Origin: Poecilobothrus nobilitatus
Lineage: Eukaryota; Arthropoda; Insecta; Diptera; Dolichopodidae
Reading direction: 5' to 3'
Length of the DNA: 64,000 nucleotides
Assembly (NCBI GenBank): GCA_947095535.1
Contig: OX352773.1
Location: 103,617,948 to 103,681,947 of the forward strand
Shown here: positions 31,166 through 44,434 of the stretch, piece after piece
Numbering within the stretch: the stretch's first letter is position 1
How the letters are laid out: every line of letters begins with the position of its first letter
Program-made: the position numbers and the translations under genes
The notes under the pieces: generated by a model
The model's input: the letters and a program-made list of their open reading frames with translations, nothing else
What the model was told of the DNA's origin: nothing
The model's database searches: none

Positions 31166-31712
31166 TGTGGGAATGCAGAAATCATAAATTACACCACTCT
31201 ACATTTCACATTAAATTATTACATATGGCACATTCGGACGGTGATCCTAACATTTAGAAAACAACATTTATTTTATATAAAAAAAAACAACATATGATTT
31301 TTTTATTTACCGTTCTTTTTCTAAATCATTATATAAAAAGAAAGAAGTTGATCATTAAGAACGTGGTCGTGGAAGAAGTAAAAAGTCGATTCTAAAATAT
31401 ATAATTAATACATTTTGTTCAATATTATAATAATTTTTATTATATTAAGTACGTAGTGTTGGATATAATTTTAGTTTAAAAAAAAACATTATTTTGAACT
31501 TTTTTTTTTAAAAATACATTAATATTAAATCTTGAAGAATAATTTTTATTTAATATCAATCAAAGTTTTGCTTACTTAAATTGGAACAGTTGAATAATTT
31601 AATATTGAATTCTTTCATTTTGTCAATTAAAACAAAAAATTATTATTAAATATATACTATTTTGTTATTAATATAGAATAGAAATTGTGTTTAATTTTGT
31701 TTGGATTCAACA
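31166..31712 (+). repeat. Gyp1 B 3' LTR (547 bp)
   Basis: Preceded by GGATGGCCGAA, as in copy A. Ends TTCAACA followed by TACATACATAATTG. Confidence 0.93.
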
Positions 31713-31953
31713 TACATACATAATTGAATTTTAATATATACAAACTTTGCAAGGAAGATTCGCTTTTTTTTGAAATTTTTTAGCCGATTTCCTATACTAA
31801 TTCCTGTTCTAACAAATGTTTTAATTTTGCTTTTAAATTCTCTTATACTCTTGATCAATTGAAACGTTTCAGGAAGCTCATTATAAACTTTCAAAACAAT
31901 TATATAAGCAATTATTTTTCTGTTTGTTTGAACGAAATAATGTTAAATAAAAG

Positions 31954-32713
31954 CACAAAGAAACTAAAGTCTTTAATGTTTTAAGTTTTTTAAAATTAAA
32001 AGCTAAAACAATACAAAATAATAAATAGGTATAAAATAAAATTACATTAGTTGAATTAATTAACATAATATTAATATTACAAAACATATAACAAAAACAT
32101 TAAACAAAAAAATATACTAAATAACTAAATTCAATTATCTAAGACAATTCATAGTTTCTGCAAAATTCAAGTAGCTGGACCATTGAAAATATAAAATATA
32201 AATAATAAGTACATATGTATATATTTATAAATTTAGTTTTGCACTTTTAAGCACTTTAATAAATATGCTCCCTTAAAATTTTTAATACCAAACAAAAATA
32301 ACAACAAAGAGAAAAAAAAAGTCCGCTCAAATAAAAAAATTTGTAAAAGTATATAATTACAAAATACATATTTACATATATACGAACATTCATTCAAAAA
32401 AAAAATTTAAAAGCATGCATAATTTTTATTTTTTATGTATGTATATTTGCACCATTTGCCTATGCATTTCTATTTCTATTTCTTTTCTCTGTTGTATTGT
32501 TACTTAACTTTATTACTATAGTATACAATACAATCACACAAAATATCCCAGCTAATGTAAATATAATACTATAAGCAAATTTGGATGTTTCTTGCGATTG
32601 TATTTATTATTTAATTATATACTAAAAATATCAACAATCGCACGAAACATCCCAATGGGATGTTTCAAAATCGTAGAAAAATGCTTAATATTTTTGTTCT
32701 ACGTGAGTTCTCT
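31954..32713. mobile_element. Short Tir1 derivative in U2 (760 bp)
   Basis: Complete copy, flanked by perfect 7-bp repeats ATAAAAG (31947-31953 and 32714-32720). Left end CACAAAGAAACTA resembles the Tir1 tip CATAAAGAAACTA; the right end stops at GTGAGTTCTCT, lacking the last ~20 bases of the tip. It corresponds to the long Tir1 with an internal deletion and without Pog1. It splits the C-terminal part of Nlr1. Confidence 0.78.
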
Positions 32714-32720
32714 ATAAAAG

Positions 32721-33920
32721 TGTGATAAAAGTTTGCTTTATTCCGCGTGTTGTGATTGTGGATGTCAATCATCCTGTTTAGTATGAAGTTGTGCTTGATT
32801 TCATTATTGACAATTTTAAAAGCAAGTGTATGCATATATGTAGTTCGCATTTACATATACATATTTGAAAAACTAATATATTGAGAGCAGTATATTAAGT
32901 CTGTTGCGTGTTGAATTGGAAACCTATTTATCACATGATCAATGTGACCATTCCAATTAGCTTTGCTATCTATTATTAGACCTAGATAATTGATTTTTTT
33001 AACAACTTCAATTTTTTCATTGTTGAGAGGAAAGTCAGCTCTCTCATCAAAAAATTTATTTTCAAAAAATAAAATTTTGGTTTCTTCCACATTTAAGCTA
33101 AGTCGATGTTTTGCTAGCCACACTTGTATCATGTTCAGATCATCTTGAATAGAAATCTTTAATTCCACTTCAATTATCACAAGCATACTTTAGTACAGCG
33201 TCGTCTGCTTACAGCTGTAAAATTCCATTGATATTTATATATATATATTTATAGACGAGTTAAATCGTATATATTAATTTTAAAAAGGTCGGAACCCAAT
33301 ATGGATCCCTGAGGGACTCCCTTGGTTACAGTTTTTTTTCGAACTGTAAGTATTATTAACACGAACCATTTGATCTCTATTTTCAAGATATGATTTGAAT
33401 AACATTAATTGTAATTCAGAAAAATTAAGTTTTGTGAGTTTTAATAATAAAATTTCATGGTCAACACAATCAAACGCTTTCCTAAGATCTAGGAAAACAC
33501 AGCCAACATATTTTTTTTATCCATATTTTTAGAAAGGAAATCCGTTAGACTAAGACAAGCAGCTGTTGTATTTGATCTTTTTTCAAAACCAAACTGTTCT
33601 TCGCTTAAAATCCCATTGGAATTCATGAAAATATTCAACCTATTTTTCATTATGCTTTCTAAAATTTTTGAAAACGATGGTAAGATTGAAATTTGACGGT
33701 AATTAGAACAATCCGTACTATTCCCTTTTTTAAAAATAGGGGTAACAATAGCACTTTTTAGATTAGAAGGGAAAATTCCAGTTTGGAAAGTTTTATTAAT
33801 AAATTTCACCATAATGGGAATTAGTTGGTCTGAGAAATGTTTAATGAATTTAGTCGATATGCCATCGGATTCTGTCGCTGCTGCCAAATTTAGTGAATTA
33901 ATTGAAGACCTCATCAGCAT
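32721..33920 (-). pseudogene. Nlr1 (U2) reverse transcriptase, broken
   Basis: Same reading and same breaks as in U1, including TAA in place of Tyr ahead of ADD. One coding difference is NYLGLIID for YYLGLIID. Confidence 0.8.
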
Positions 33921-34104
33921 TAGAAAAGGTTAACTGAACATTATTGCGATATTGTAAGTACGTTAATATGATTGTCCTCTGGAATTTTTTTTTTATATTT
34001 ATGAAAAGAGTTTCTAATTTTGATTTTCCTTAGAATTTATTCCGTGATCCATTCATTTTTCTTTTTTGGATTTTTTACGGGTATTTGCTGCGTGTTGTTT
34101 TTAA

Positions 34105-34560
34105 TTATTGTACTAAAACAGAGACAATTTCTTGAAAGTTAGTGTGTGAGTCGAAAAAAAAATCTGGAATTCGTGTATCATGATATCTGTATATGCCTAT
34201 AATGTTGTACTTATCTTCTAATAATTTTACTCCTATCAAATTACTGTTTCCCAATTCCTCACTAAAAATTAAATTACTATCTATATCATTTCTTACGTAA
34301 ATTACAACTCCTCCGTATGCATTTTGTCTGTTGCTGAAATAAGAGTTGAATCCGGGAAGATTGAAAAAATGCAACCAAATTTCTGTCAGAACTATGACAT
34401 ATACATCACTATCAAAATTTTTAATCAAAGCTTCAGCTTCATACAACTTTTTGCGTAAACTTTGAATATCTAAATATATAATATTTAGATTATTTTTATA
34501 TTTATTTATTGGCGAAGTTTTAAGTTTACGTAATGGTTTACCCTTATGTTGTCGTTAACG
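34105..34560 (-). pseudogene. Nlr1 (U2) endonuclease N-terminal half
   Basis: Same segment as 9936-10380, ending around DTRIPDFFFDSHTNFQE. The second half of the domain is missing here too. Confidence 0.75.
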
Positions 34561-34570
34561 TTATTAATGT

Positions 34571-35147
34571 CATCGACACTTATTTGAGAAAAATAAAAAT
34601 AAGTTTGGATTTTTTTTTTTTATGACATGCTCGAATGCAAACTGGTATTCCAATAAACTTAATAAAGTTATAAAATTTAAATTGATCAGCTGTTTTTGAC
34701 AATAGAGATGAGAGCAAGAAGAATGATAGAAAAAAAATTATAAAATATATAAATGTAAACCAGCACAGAGAAAAATGTTTAATTATTAAATTAAAAATAA
34801 ATTTTGATATTATAATAATTTTAAAATTAAAAAATATAAGTGTTTTTTTATTGAAAATAATAAGAAGTCAAATGTTTTAATATAATTATTAGTGCTAATT
34901 GAAATTAAATGTAGTAAAATGAAATGTAGTTAAATGTACTAAATGAAACAGAAAAAAATAAAATATCTATTTGTTTTTTAATTAAAAAAAATTGTTATTG
35001 TAAATAGTGAGAACATAAGATATGTTAATTAATTCCAAAATTATTATTAAATTATCAGTCAAAATTTTAAGACAAAGCGAAAAGTAAAAGAAAACCTAAA
35101 ATGGTTTTTTATAATTAAGAAATATTTGTAGCTTTGAAAACTAAAAT
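34571..35147. other. AT-rich interval, no gene (U2)
   Basis: Copy of 10391-10968. Nothing recognised. Confidence 0.6.
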
Positions 35148-35725
35148 TGTAGGTTAGGTTAAGCAATTTTAATGTAATGTTAAATTATTATATAGAATTT
35201 CAAAAAAAAGTGAGAGTGTAAAGACCTAACACCTAATGTGTTTTATTGTTATATAACTAGAATTTAAAGAAACAAAAATGTATTTTGTAATCTTAATACA
35301 TTGTATGCAATGCACTGATTAATCATATCAAATCATTTCTTTGTTTAATGCCAATAACCCAAGGAATGCAATAATAATTATGCAATGCTTTGTTAAGTAT
35401 ATCAATTAGCGATAAAAATGTAATTTATATCGATTACCCAATTAATGGTAATCTATGAAATGTGTGAGTTATTAGTATTGTATTAAAGTAACTTTGTATT
35501 AGTAGAGTTAGTAATAAGTTATAAATAGTTAATGTAAGTAGAATAAAGAAAGACAAAACTATACTAACAGAACTAGTATAACAGAAAAAGACAAAACTAA
35601 ACTAAAAAAAAAATATAACAATAATAATGAAAATAAAAATTTACGTCAAATAATAAAACTTTTCAAAGTCAACTTAACAAACAATGTTAAATAAAATAAA
35701 AAAAGAAAAAAAAAAAGTAAATAAA

Positions 35726-35791
35726 ATGGGAGGAAGCAAGTCGAAAATCATCGAACACCATCATCATAGAAACACTTCAAGAACAATATGA
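35726..35791 (+). pseudogene. Gyp2 (U2) leader ORF, frameshifted
   Basis: Identical in effect to the U1 copy: MGGSKSKI and then out of frame, 21 codons. See 55248-55457 for the intact form. Confidence 0.7.
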
Positions 35792-36999
35792 TAATATCTA
35801 TTGGATCCTGTTGGTGATTGCAGTAGAGAAAATATTAGAAACAGATGACATGATATATCAGAACATCAGGAAAAACATCAAACGAAAATATCAAGTACAA
35901 GTGCCGGAAGTTGAGTAAAAGAAAAAGATTTTATGCAAAAATTAAATAAAATATATAGCTTAGTATAAATTAAAACTATTATTTGAAAATTACTACTTTA
36001 AAATTAACTTTTGAATAGAATTCATAAATATATAATTAATTTTTTTTACTAAATATTTTAACTAACTAAATGATTTTTTTATCCTAAATAAATATATTTA
36101 ATATAAAGTCAAATATAAAAATAAAGTTAATATAAAGTCAAATAAATTAAATTTAAAAACAAAAAAAGGAAAATTTGTATAAAAATTAGAATAAAAGACT
36201 TTTCGAATATAAAAGAAGCATAGCTTTTATTAAATAGCTCCTCTCTAAATAATGAATAAATATCAGAGAAAATTATTATATTATTATAATTAGATTTTAA
36301 TAAATAGAATTCTTATAAATAGATCATAATTTAAAAATTTTTTTAAGTAATGTTAATTTTTTTTTGCAATTATATTTACAATATATATTTTAGTCGCTAT
36401 ATTTTAAGTTAAAAATTTATATGAAACTAATATTTCTTTATCAATATATATAAAATTTTTGTTTTTTAAAAAGTGCTAAAAACTAAATCATTATTATTGA
36501 AGTTTAAATTTTTAGATTTTATTTTGCAATTAAACTTTTATTTTTTATTTATTATTAAAAATTTTATATATTAATCACTACATGTAAGTTTTTACTACAT
36601 TATTAAACATATATATAGCATATTTTAAATTTTTATATTTTTTGTATTCTAACTAAATACATGTTTTATATTTTTTGATAACTATAAATTTAATAACAAG
36701 AAAATTTTTTTTGTCATTATAACTAAATCTAAATTTGTCTTAAATCATATGAGTATCATAACTATGTCTAAATGAAAAGTACATATGAATTTATCACTTA
36801 CTCAAATACATTTCATCATAGTTTTTAAAGCCTTAGGTCCATGTATAATAGTATTGCCTAATAGTAGCAGAACATTAACAACAGAACAGGCCTAATAGTA
36901 GTAGAACATTTCATTTTTGCCAGAGATAGACTAAAAACGGTTTATAAAATATAAGAGTGTGAGACAAAAATACCCGATAATGTATCCTCTCTAATTGAT
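35792..36999. other. Gyp2 leader in U2, no gene
   Basis: Same AT-rich leader as 11613-12816, plus AAAG at about 36827 that U1 lacks. Confidence 0.6.
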
Positions 37000-37950
37000 A
37001 TGTCAGATGATGAAAATTCTGAATCCGAAAGTGTAAATTCTGAATCTAGTAGTGAAGACTCAATAACTGAAACAATGTCGTTATCTAACCCAGAATTTTT
37101 AAAATTAGCGTCGTGCACCCTAAATAGGAATTATAATTGTGATCCGCTAAGTTTACAATTATTTATTGACTCAGTGAACTTATTAGAGAAAATAGCAACA
37201 ACTGCCAGTCTAAAAGCACTTTTGAAATCGTTCATATTATCAAAACTCGAAGGAAAAGCCAGAGAATGTATAACAGATGAAGATAATACTGGCAAAATAA
37301 TTGAAACACTAAAAAGGAAAATTGAAACGGAAAGTTCTAAAATAATAGAAGGCACAATTCAAACCTTAAAAACAGACAGAATTCCCCTACAAGACTTCGC
37401 TAAACAAGCAGAAAGTTTAGCTGAAAATTTTAGAAGATCCCTAGTTATGGAAGGGATCAGTGCTAGCAAAGGAGTTGAATTGTCGGTTGAAAAAACAATC
37501 GATGTGTATAGAGCTTCAGCTCGCTCTGATTTAGCTAAATCAGTGCTCGCGGCTTTTAAATTTGAAGATCTTAAAGAAGTTGTAGCTAAATTTATCGTTG
37601 AAACCAATACCGAGACTAAAAAAACAAGTTCTCACACAACATCTCAAAATCGTAATTTTAGGAATAAAAATTTTAACAATAATTTTAATAATAAACCTAG
37701 TAATTATAATAATTTTAATAAAAATAAATTTAGAAATAATCAGTCAAATTTTAATAAAAATAGGAATAATAATTATAGAAATAATTTTATTAGTAGCAAT
37801 CGACAATTTAATAGTCAACAATATAGAAATAATAATAATAGTAGTAATAATAGAAATGATAGAAATGTCCGCTATTTGGAAAACTCTACGACCCCTCAAT
37901 GGCATAGGCAGAGAGGGGTAGAGAAACCAGAACTAGAAGAGGAACAGTAG
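37000..37950 (+). CDS. Gyp2 (U2) gag, intact
   Basis: A 316-residue open frame. Residues 1-30 are acidic and Ser-rich, 30-205 are helical and capsid-like (KLEGKAREC, ETESSKIIEGTIQTLK, RSDLAKSVLAAFKFEDLK), and 215-290 form a tail of Asn, Arg and Phe repeats likely to bind RNA in place of zinc knuckles. The A7 run at codons for TKKT keeps the tail in frame; U1 and U3 have A8 and break here. The first ATG of the frame is used. It would form particles; with no working pol in this copy it could only act with proteins supplied in trans. Confidence 0.85.
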   Translation: MSDDENSESESVNSESSSEDSITETMSLSNPEFLKLASCTLNRNYNCDPLSLQLFIDSVNLLEKIATTASLKALLKSFILSKLEGKARECITDEDNTGKIIETLKRKIETESSKIIEGTIQTLKTDRIPLQDFAKQAESLAENFRRSLVMEGISASKGVELSVEKTIDVYRASARSDLAKSVLAAFKFEDLKEVVAKFIVETNTETKKTSSHTTSQNRNFRNKNFNNNFNNKPSNYNNFNKNKFRNNQSNFNKNRNNNYRNNFISSNRQFNSQQYRNNNNSSNNRNDRNVRYLENSTTPQWHRQRGVEKPELEEEQ

Positions 37951-38030
37951 AGGAAATAATAATAAAAAATGTTTATACGTTAAATCTAAATTTTTCTGAC
38001 TACGTCAAAATTCTTACAAAATTAAGTACT

Positions 38031-38265
38031 CAATTTTCTAATAGATACTCAAGCAGATATTTCGTTAATAAAACAATATTCTATTAATAATGTCTATAAA
38101 TTAAATAAAAATAACGTCATAAAAATCAAAGGTATAACTCATACTTGTATTAAATCTTTGGGTACAGTGTATACAAAAATCTATATACAAAATAACGAAT
38201 TACCATGCGAATTACATGTAGTACCAGACAATTTTGATATAGAATACTCGGTAAAGACTTTATAA
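38031..38265 (+). pseudogene. Gyp2 (U2) protease segment
   Basis: DTQ-type protease active-site region (Asp codon 38044-38046), with the same frameshift before GKDFI as in U1. Confidence 0.6.
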
Positions 38266-38297
38266 AATTTTACAAATGGAACATTGATTATGAACAC

Positions 38298-38600
38298 ATG
38301 ATAGTTGCTATAAAAACAAATTATGATATTTTAGAAATTCCAATTTTAAGGGGCCCTAATACTCAAACAATAGTATTACCGGCACGTTCAGAAGTTTTAA
38401 GGAAATTTTCCTTACCCTCAAATGAAGATTGTCTAATTTTAGACCAAGAAATTTCGGAAGGCGTATTCATACCAAGAACAATAGTGGCATCTAAAAACCC
38501 TTTAGTTCGAGTGATGAACACAAATTCAGAAAATAAGTTAATTTCACAAAATATAAAATTAAAAACTTTACCATTGTCTGATTTCGACATAATAAATTAA
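38298..38600 (+). pseudogene. Gyp2 (U2) protease-RT linker
   Basis: A 100-codon open segment. Differs from U1 by NPLVRV for NPFVRV. Confidence 0.6.
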
Positions 38601-38773
38601 AATTATAATGGTAATTCGAATCGTACTAAAGAACTAAAAGAAATTATTACTAAAAATTCTAGTAAATTATATCTACCCAAATTACTTAAATTATGTGATG
38701 AGTATTCCAACATATTCCAATTAAAATCAGACCCTATGTCATTAACAATTTTTACAAACAAAAACTAAGAATT

Positions 38774-39361
38774 ATGGACGATAATCCTGTGTATATTAAA
38801 AACTATAGACAAGTGCATACACTAACGGATGAAATAAATAGGCAGGTTAATAAATTATTGGAAAATAAATTGTTTGACTCTAGTCAATCTAATTACAATA
38901 GCCCAATTATATTAGTACCAAAGAAAGGAAATAAAAGTAAATGGCGAATGTGTATTGATTATGGTTGTTTTCTTTATATAGGCGGCATTATCGTAACAGG
39001 GTGTTCAGAAAATCATCATTTGAAGAATTTGAAATCAGTTTTTGCAATATGTCAAAAATATAATTTGAAATTAAATCCTGAAAAGTGTAAATTTTTCAAA
39101 TCTGAAGTTTCATATTTAGGTCAAAGATGTACTGATCGAGGTATATATCCAGATGATTCTAAATATGAAGTAATTTCAAAATATCCTACACCTAAAGATA
39201 AAGACGAAACTCGACGTTTCGTGGCTTTTGCTAATTATTATCGTAAATTCATACCTAATTTTGCAGGTATAGCAAAACCCTTAAACGCATTAACGAGAAA
39301 AAAAGCTATTTTCATTTGGAATGAATTCATTTTTGAAAACTCCTATATTACACTATTTTAA
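38774..39361 (+). pseudogene. Gyp2 (U2) reverse transcriptase with core deleted
   Basis: As in U1: CIDY joined directly to CFLYIGG (38975-38986). Here the frame runs on through ALTRKKAIFIWNEF because the A-run near 39298 is one base shorter. It overlaps the RNase H frame by 41 bases. Confidence 0.82.
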
Positions 39362-39839
39362 CTTTTCAAAAGAATTTACATTGGTCGTAGATGCATCCAA
39401 AAATGTAGTAGGCGCTGCTCTAACTCAAAATTATAATGGTACAGAGCCAATCTCATTCGCCTCTAGATCATTTACTAAAGGTGAATCTAACAAATCAACT
39501 ATTGAAAAAGAGTTAGCAGCAATCCACTTTGCAATAACACACTACAGACCTTACATTTATGGTACACATTTCGTCGTTAAAAACGACCATAAACCATTAA
39601 CCTATCTGTTTTCTTTAAAAAATCCGTCATCCAAATTAACACGTATGAGATTAGATTTAGAAGAATATAACTTTACAGTGGAATATATTAAAGCGAAATT
39701 AAACGTAGTAGCTGATGCGTTATCACGCATAAATATAAAAGATTTTCAATTATCCCATGATAATAATAATACTGTTCAAATAATGGAAGTAAAAACTAGA
39801 TCAAAAACCAATAATAATACAAAATTTGAACGTTCCTAA
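39321..39839 (+). pseudogene. Gyp2 (U2) RNase H, open
   Basis: 172 codons. FTLVVDASKNVVGAALTQ (first Asp), EKELAAIHFAITHYRPYIYG (Glu), KNDHKPLTYLF and VVADALSR (Asp) are all present, so the domain itself looks complete. It is out of frame with the RT segment by a small indel and is only a remnant of a larger pol. Confidence 0.8.
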
Positions 39840-40025
39840 TATAAAAATATTGAAAAATAATAATGAAATCCTATGCAAAGTATTTAGAAAAAGAAAATGC
39901 GCAATTAATATTAAAATGAGTAAATTTATGGTTAAAAAGAAAATAACATTAGAGTTATTTTTCGCGAAGTAGAAATAGAAACCAATAAATTAAATATAAA
40001 TGAAATAGAAATCGATAGTAATGAT

Positions 40026-40592
40026 TTGATATTTACTCAATACACTATAAATGATTTTAAAGACATAGGTAATAGAGCTCTTAATAAATTAAAAATCGCG
40101 ATCGTAAATAAACCGAAAGTTATTGAAAAATTAATAGAAATAAATAGTATACTAGATAAGTATCATAATGATCCTATTTTCGGGGGACATGTCGGACAAA
40201 AAAAACTTTATGCAAAATTAAGATCAAAATATTATTGGAAAAATATGACAAAAGATATAGCTAAATATATTAAAAATTGTAAAAAATGTCGACTAAACAA
40301 AATAAAAATGAAACATAAACCATTACAAATAACTGAAACTCCTCTGGAAAAATACTTACTACAAAAAGTTGAAATAAACAACAAACGAATTCATGACAAA
40401 AATTCAAAAGGATATGATTTTAAAATAAATGATCAGATTTTATTGAGAAGGGAAAATTCACATAAATTAGATGCATTGTATAATGGTCCATTTATTGTAA
40501 CAAAAATAAAAAATTCAAATATTACAATTAAAAGTTTAGAAAATAAAGAAGAAATCGTACATAAAAATAGATTAGTTAAATTCATAAATTAA
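40026..40592 (+). pseudogene. Gyp2 (U2) integrase without catalytic core
   Basis: 188 codons: HHCC zinc domain (GGHVGQKKLYAKL, CKKCR), PLQITETPLEKY, then the C-terminal domain. The D,D-35-E core is absent, as in the other units. Confidence 0.82.
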
Positions 40593-42471
40593 ATACCATC
40601 TAGCTATAAAATAATTAAGGAATAATTTCACATAGTCTTAAACTCTTATTATTACCTAATATAAATAATTTTACTTGACCTAGCTAACAAAATGTATTAT
40701 CCAATAAAAATAATTCTAAGTGACCTAGTTTAATAACATTAATGAGTTGGCCAGCTCAGCAAAATTATATTATAAAATTTTATGTTACAATTCAAACAAA
40801 TTTTAATTTTTTATATTACTTCATTTGTATCATAAAAATAACAAAATATAGTTAATAGTATTAAGAGTAGGTTAAACGCAGCTTTGTTTTTTGGTTTGAA
40901 CTTTGGGGCACTCACATTTTTAAAAATATTGGAATGGGGTTTTCGGCATTCGACCAAGGATACTTATGGCTAGGACATAGCGAAGCTTTTTTTTTTAACA
41001 AAGGTTTAATTTGTAGACGAAAATATTTAATGAAGTTGAAATTTTAGCGTTTTTTAGGGTATTTTTCTGGTTTGAACCTTAGGGCACTCACAATTGTTAA
41101 CCAATCTTCCTAATTTTTTGCAGAGACATTCTCAAAAGTTGCTTAGATTTTTGAATTTTGCCTTAATTTTGGCACAGTTTTAAAACCAAAGTTCAATTTT
41201 TAAATGTCTCCACAACTGAAATGACAAGATATTTATTAAATTTTTTTTCTTGAAATAGTAGAATGATATTTTTATTATTAGATTGAATATAAAATTTTAA
41301 TTATAATTGATTATAAATTACAAAACAATTTAATTTCAAGTCATATTTCATTTTTAAATATTTTTGGAAATTATCAATTCACGCACACAAATAAAAAAGT
41401 TTCAATAAATATTCGCTGTAGAGCTTTGGGACTGATCATAACCTACATTAATTTTTAGAAGGCCTGGACATTGAGAGAGGAAAGCTAAATAGTAGTCCTT
41501 TTTTTCAAAAAAAATACATGTAGTCTTATGGAAAAAAATAGTAGTCCTCCTAGAAATCTGGAAATAACACAAAAACTACAGATTTTTTTTAATTTCGTCC
41601 TAAGGGAGCATTAAAGTTCCATCTTTTTTACATTTTTTAGTAAAAAGAAATGTTTAAAAATTTTAAATTTTCATTCATAAATATGCATTTTAAAAAATGT
41701 CTTCCAACTACTTTTCAACAAAAAAAAGCTTCTTAAAAACTTTTTAAAAGAGCATTAATTTGGTACATTACTGAGCAAAAAAAATGTTGAAAACTAATTT
41801 TTATTGCAATATTGATTTGCTTCAATAAATATTGTAAATTTTTTAGAATGCATATAAAATTAAGTGCAAAAAATAAACTATTTAATTATTTTTACAATAA
41901 GTTAATTTATGTTAACTTATTTAAAATTTTTATTACTATAATAAAATAAATTAATATTATAAGTTATTCGCCTTTTCCTTTGAGGTAGGGGATATGGCGA
42001 TTATTTTTAAAGTGGTATCGCCTGAAGACTAGGTCTTAAACTAAAATAATAAAAACAAATATATTAATACATAAAAAAAATATATAAATAATTTTTTAAC
42101 TAAATAATATGATATATTTAAAATAAAATTTAATAAAACAAAATAAAGTAATTAATTTATAACAAAACAATATTAAAAACAAAAAAAATATCACAAAAAT
42201 CAATATTTTCCGACCGGATAGTAATAATAGATCTTGAGTGGGCAAAAATGAAAAATGATATGACGATTGTATCCCAACTATATATACAACTATATATAGA
42301 TTCATATCAAAAAGGTTAATTTAGTCAATAATACTACTTAATTTTTTGCGTTTTTCAATATCGTTCAATATTTTGAAATTGTTTTATTTCTGTATTACCT
42401 GTCAAATAGGTAACTTAGATCGTTATTAATTATTATTATAAATTTAAAATCACATTTAAAGTAATTATTTT
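40593..42471. other. AT-rich interval, no gene (U2)
   Basis: Copy of 16413-18291. The 24-base repeat pair lies at about 40893 and 41069, the 40-base arm at 41435-41474. Confidence 0.6.
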
Positions 42472-42820
42472 CTAAGTAACATTTAAAACTAAATTAGAGA
42501 AATTTAAAATTATATTATCATCGCGTAAGTTTTTATCATTCGTTTCTATTAAATTTACCAAGTAATTGGTGAATATACTTGGAACTGCATCTGGTATTAA
42601 ACGCGGACTTTTATCATTATTTAATTTAAAACACAATTCTGAAAAATGCAATTTACATATGGAACTATAAGCTGTTGGTTGCCAGTCTGATCTTTGTACA
42701 AAACTCTTTTAAGCTTCTCAAAGGTTCTTTATCCGGAAATTTAAAAGTAGCTACAGATATCGTGCTATTATTATAATTGGATTTACACCCAACAACCGAA
42801 TATCTTCCACCCACTTTATT
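42472..42820 (-). pseudogene. THAP-domain fragment (U2)
   Basis: Same order of motifs and frame changes as U1. The only change noted in the coding part is AAGCTTCTC for AAGCTGCTC, in the helix after FPDKEP. Confidence 0.75.
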
Positions 42821-43984
42821 TAAGGAAATTATTAAAAAAGGCAATATTAGGCACTAAATAATTGAATTAATTTTTTTAAATAGATATTCATATAATAAAA
42901 TCTATAAAATCTTTTAAAAATAATAATTCAATTCAAAAATTTAACTCTACAAAAATATGACTATATAAAATAAAATATTACTAAAATTTAGAGTTATTTA
43001 AAACAAAATATTACCTAATTTTTTTCTAATACTTTTCAAATAGAATTGCAATGTAAAATTTTATTCATAAAGAGATTATTATATTTCATTTAAGTACATG
43101 AATATTCTATTTACAAAATTTTTTTTTTTATAGACTGTATAGAAAAAAACGAAAATTGCTTAACCAGAATTTGGTACTTCTTTTTTTTTTTTCTTTAAAA
43201 TATTGCTGAAAAATATGATTTGAAAGTTAATTTTTTTATTGACATAAAGATAAAACTTCAAACTTTATTTTTATATAAATTTTATAATTTTTTAATATAA
43301 TTAAAAATATAAAAACTTAGTTTGAACTGAAATATATTTTCCAAATTTGCAGTACAATTTATTAGAAAGCTTTTAAATTATTAGGTTATGTTCACTAATT
43401 TATTATAATTGTGTACTCTCATAATTTTTTGAGAGTATTAAATGGCGATGATATGAAATGCTAGATAAAAATTAATTTTATTTTGTTGAAAATATGTTAA
43501 AAGTAAAGTAAAGCATGAAATTTTTTAATTCAATTCAAAATCAAAACGAATACAAAATTACAAAACCAAAAAAAAGTTGTAAACAACCTTAACAAATCCA
43601 ATAATGGGTGCGTTCAGTTGACTAAGCGTTTTAAATTTAACAATTTTTTCAAGAAAGTTTTTGCGCTTTACAAATTATTTATATTATTTTATTTATTTTT
43701 ATTTATTTACTCTTTATGTATATATATCATACTTTATCTTGTTTCTGTTTAAAATCAAATACTGCCCTGTCATATTTCCAAACAGCTGAAGACTGGAAGA
43801 AAGAAGTAAATATTCTATATGCTTCCTAGTATCTTTAGAACAATGTTAATTGAATGACCTATATCAAAAATTAAATTTTAAGTAAAATTGAAGAAAATTT
43901 TTAAATATTAATTATTAAATATACATCTTAGGTGTTAAATTTTAAATAGCAAATTTTAAATATTAAATAACAAACAAAAAAACA
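42821..43984. other. AT-rich interval with duplication junction (U2)
   Basis: Similarity with U3 ends at 43502. 43503 onward matches only U1 (19293 onward). No gene. Confidence 0.6.
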
Positions 43985-44434
43985 AATTCTTAAATAGTTT
44001 GTATCACCCGGTGAATTTTGTATGTCGTGCAAGTATTTTTTTAGTTCTTTATAAAATTTATCCAGCTTTTGTTGATCTTTTATACTAATTGGAAGTGCAT
44101 TGAAAATACTTACAGATGAAAATAAAAGGTTGTCCTTATAAATTTGTGTCTTGTATGACACGTGATAATATGGTCTGTAGATTTTGTGTTGTATGTATGA
44201 TTATCTCCTTGCCTCGGTAGTGTGATGTTAGTTTTGAACAATTTGTGTTTTATTTCGAATATATATTTTGCTTTTTCTTGTTTTATGAGATGAAAAAGTT
44301 TGACTAAGTTTGTTTTCCTGTATAATTCCTCCGTATGTATTTCCCCTGCATAGCTGAATAATTTTTGTAAACATGATATGCCGCTTCTCTTGATAATTTA
44401 CTCTTGTTTTTTTTAAACGCTCTTTCTAGTACCG
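43985..44434 (-). pseudogene. Nlr2 (U2) C-terminal region
   Basis: Reads FNALPISIKDQQKLDKFYKELKKYLHDIQ, with the frame kept slightly further than in U1 because of a single-base difference, then runs out at the deletion. Confidence 0.6.

Larger units (their letters stand above)
26921..31712 (+). mobile_element. Gyp1 copy B: Ty3/gypsy element with both LTRs, internally deleted
   Basis: 5' LTR, proline-type primer-binding site, leader, gag-pol and 3' LTR in one 4.8-kb unit. Gag and pol share a frame. The flanks are TGCA on the left and TACA on the right, a 4-bp duplication with one change. In-frame or near-frame deletions remove the middle of gag, the RT fingers, and the end of RNase H through the first half of integrase. 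Not autonomous. Confidence 0.92.
31713..34570 (-). mobile_element. Nlr1 in U2
   Basis: Same element as 7688-10390. C-terminal tail 31946-31725, short Tir1 insert 31954-32713, then NTRNK region 32850-32721, RT 33920-32851, endonuclease half 34560-34105. Confidence 0.8.
35148..40592 (+). mobile_element. Gyp2 in U2
   Basis: Best-preserved reading frames of the three Gyp2 copies: gag intact, RT and RNase H each open, integrase open across its deletion. Shares with U1 the leader rearrangement after GAATAAAGAAA (direct repeats of AGACAAAACTA) and the truncated small ORF at 35726-35791. Confidence 0.8.
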
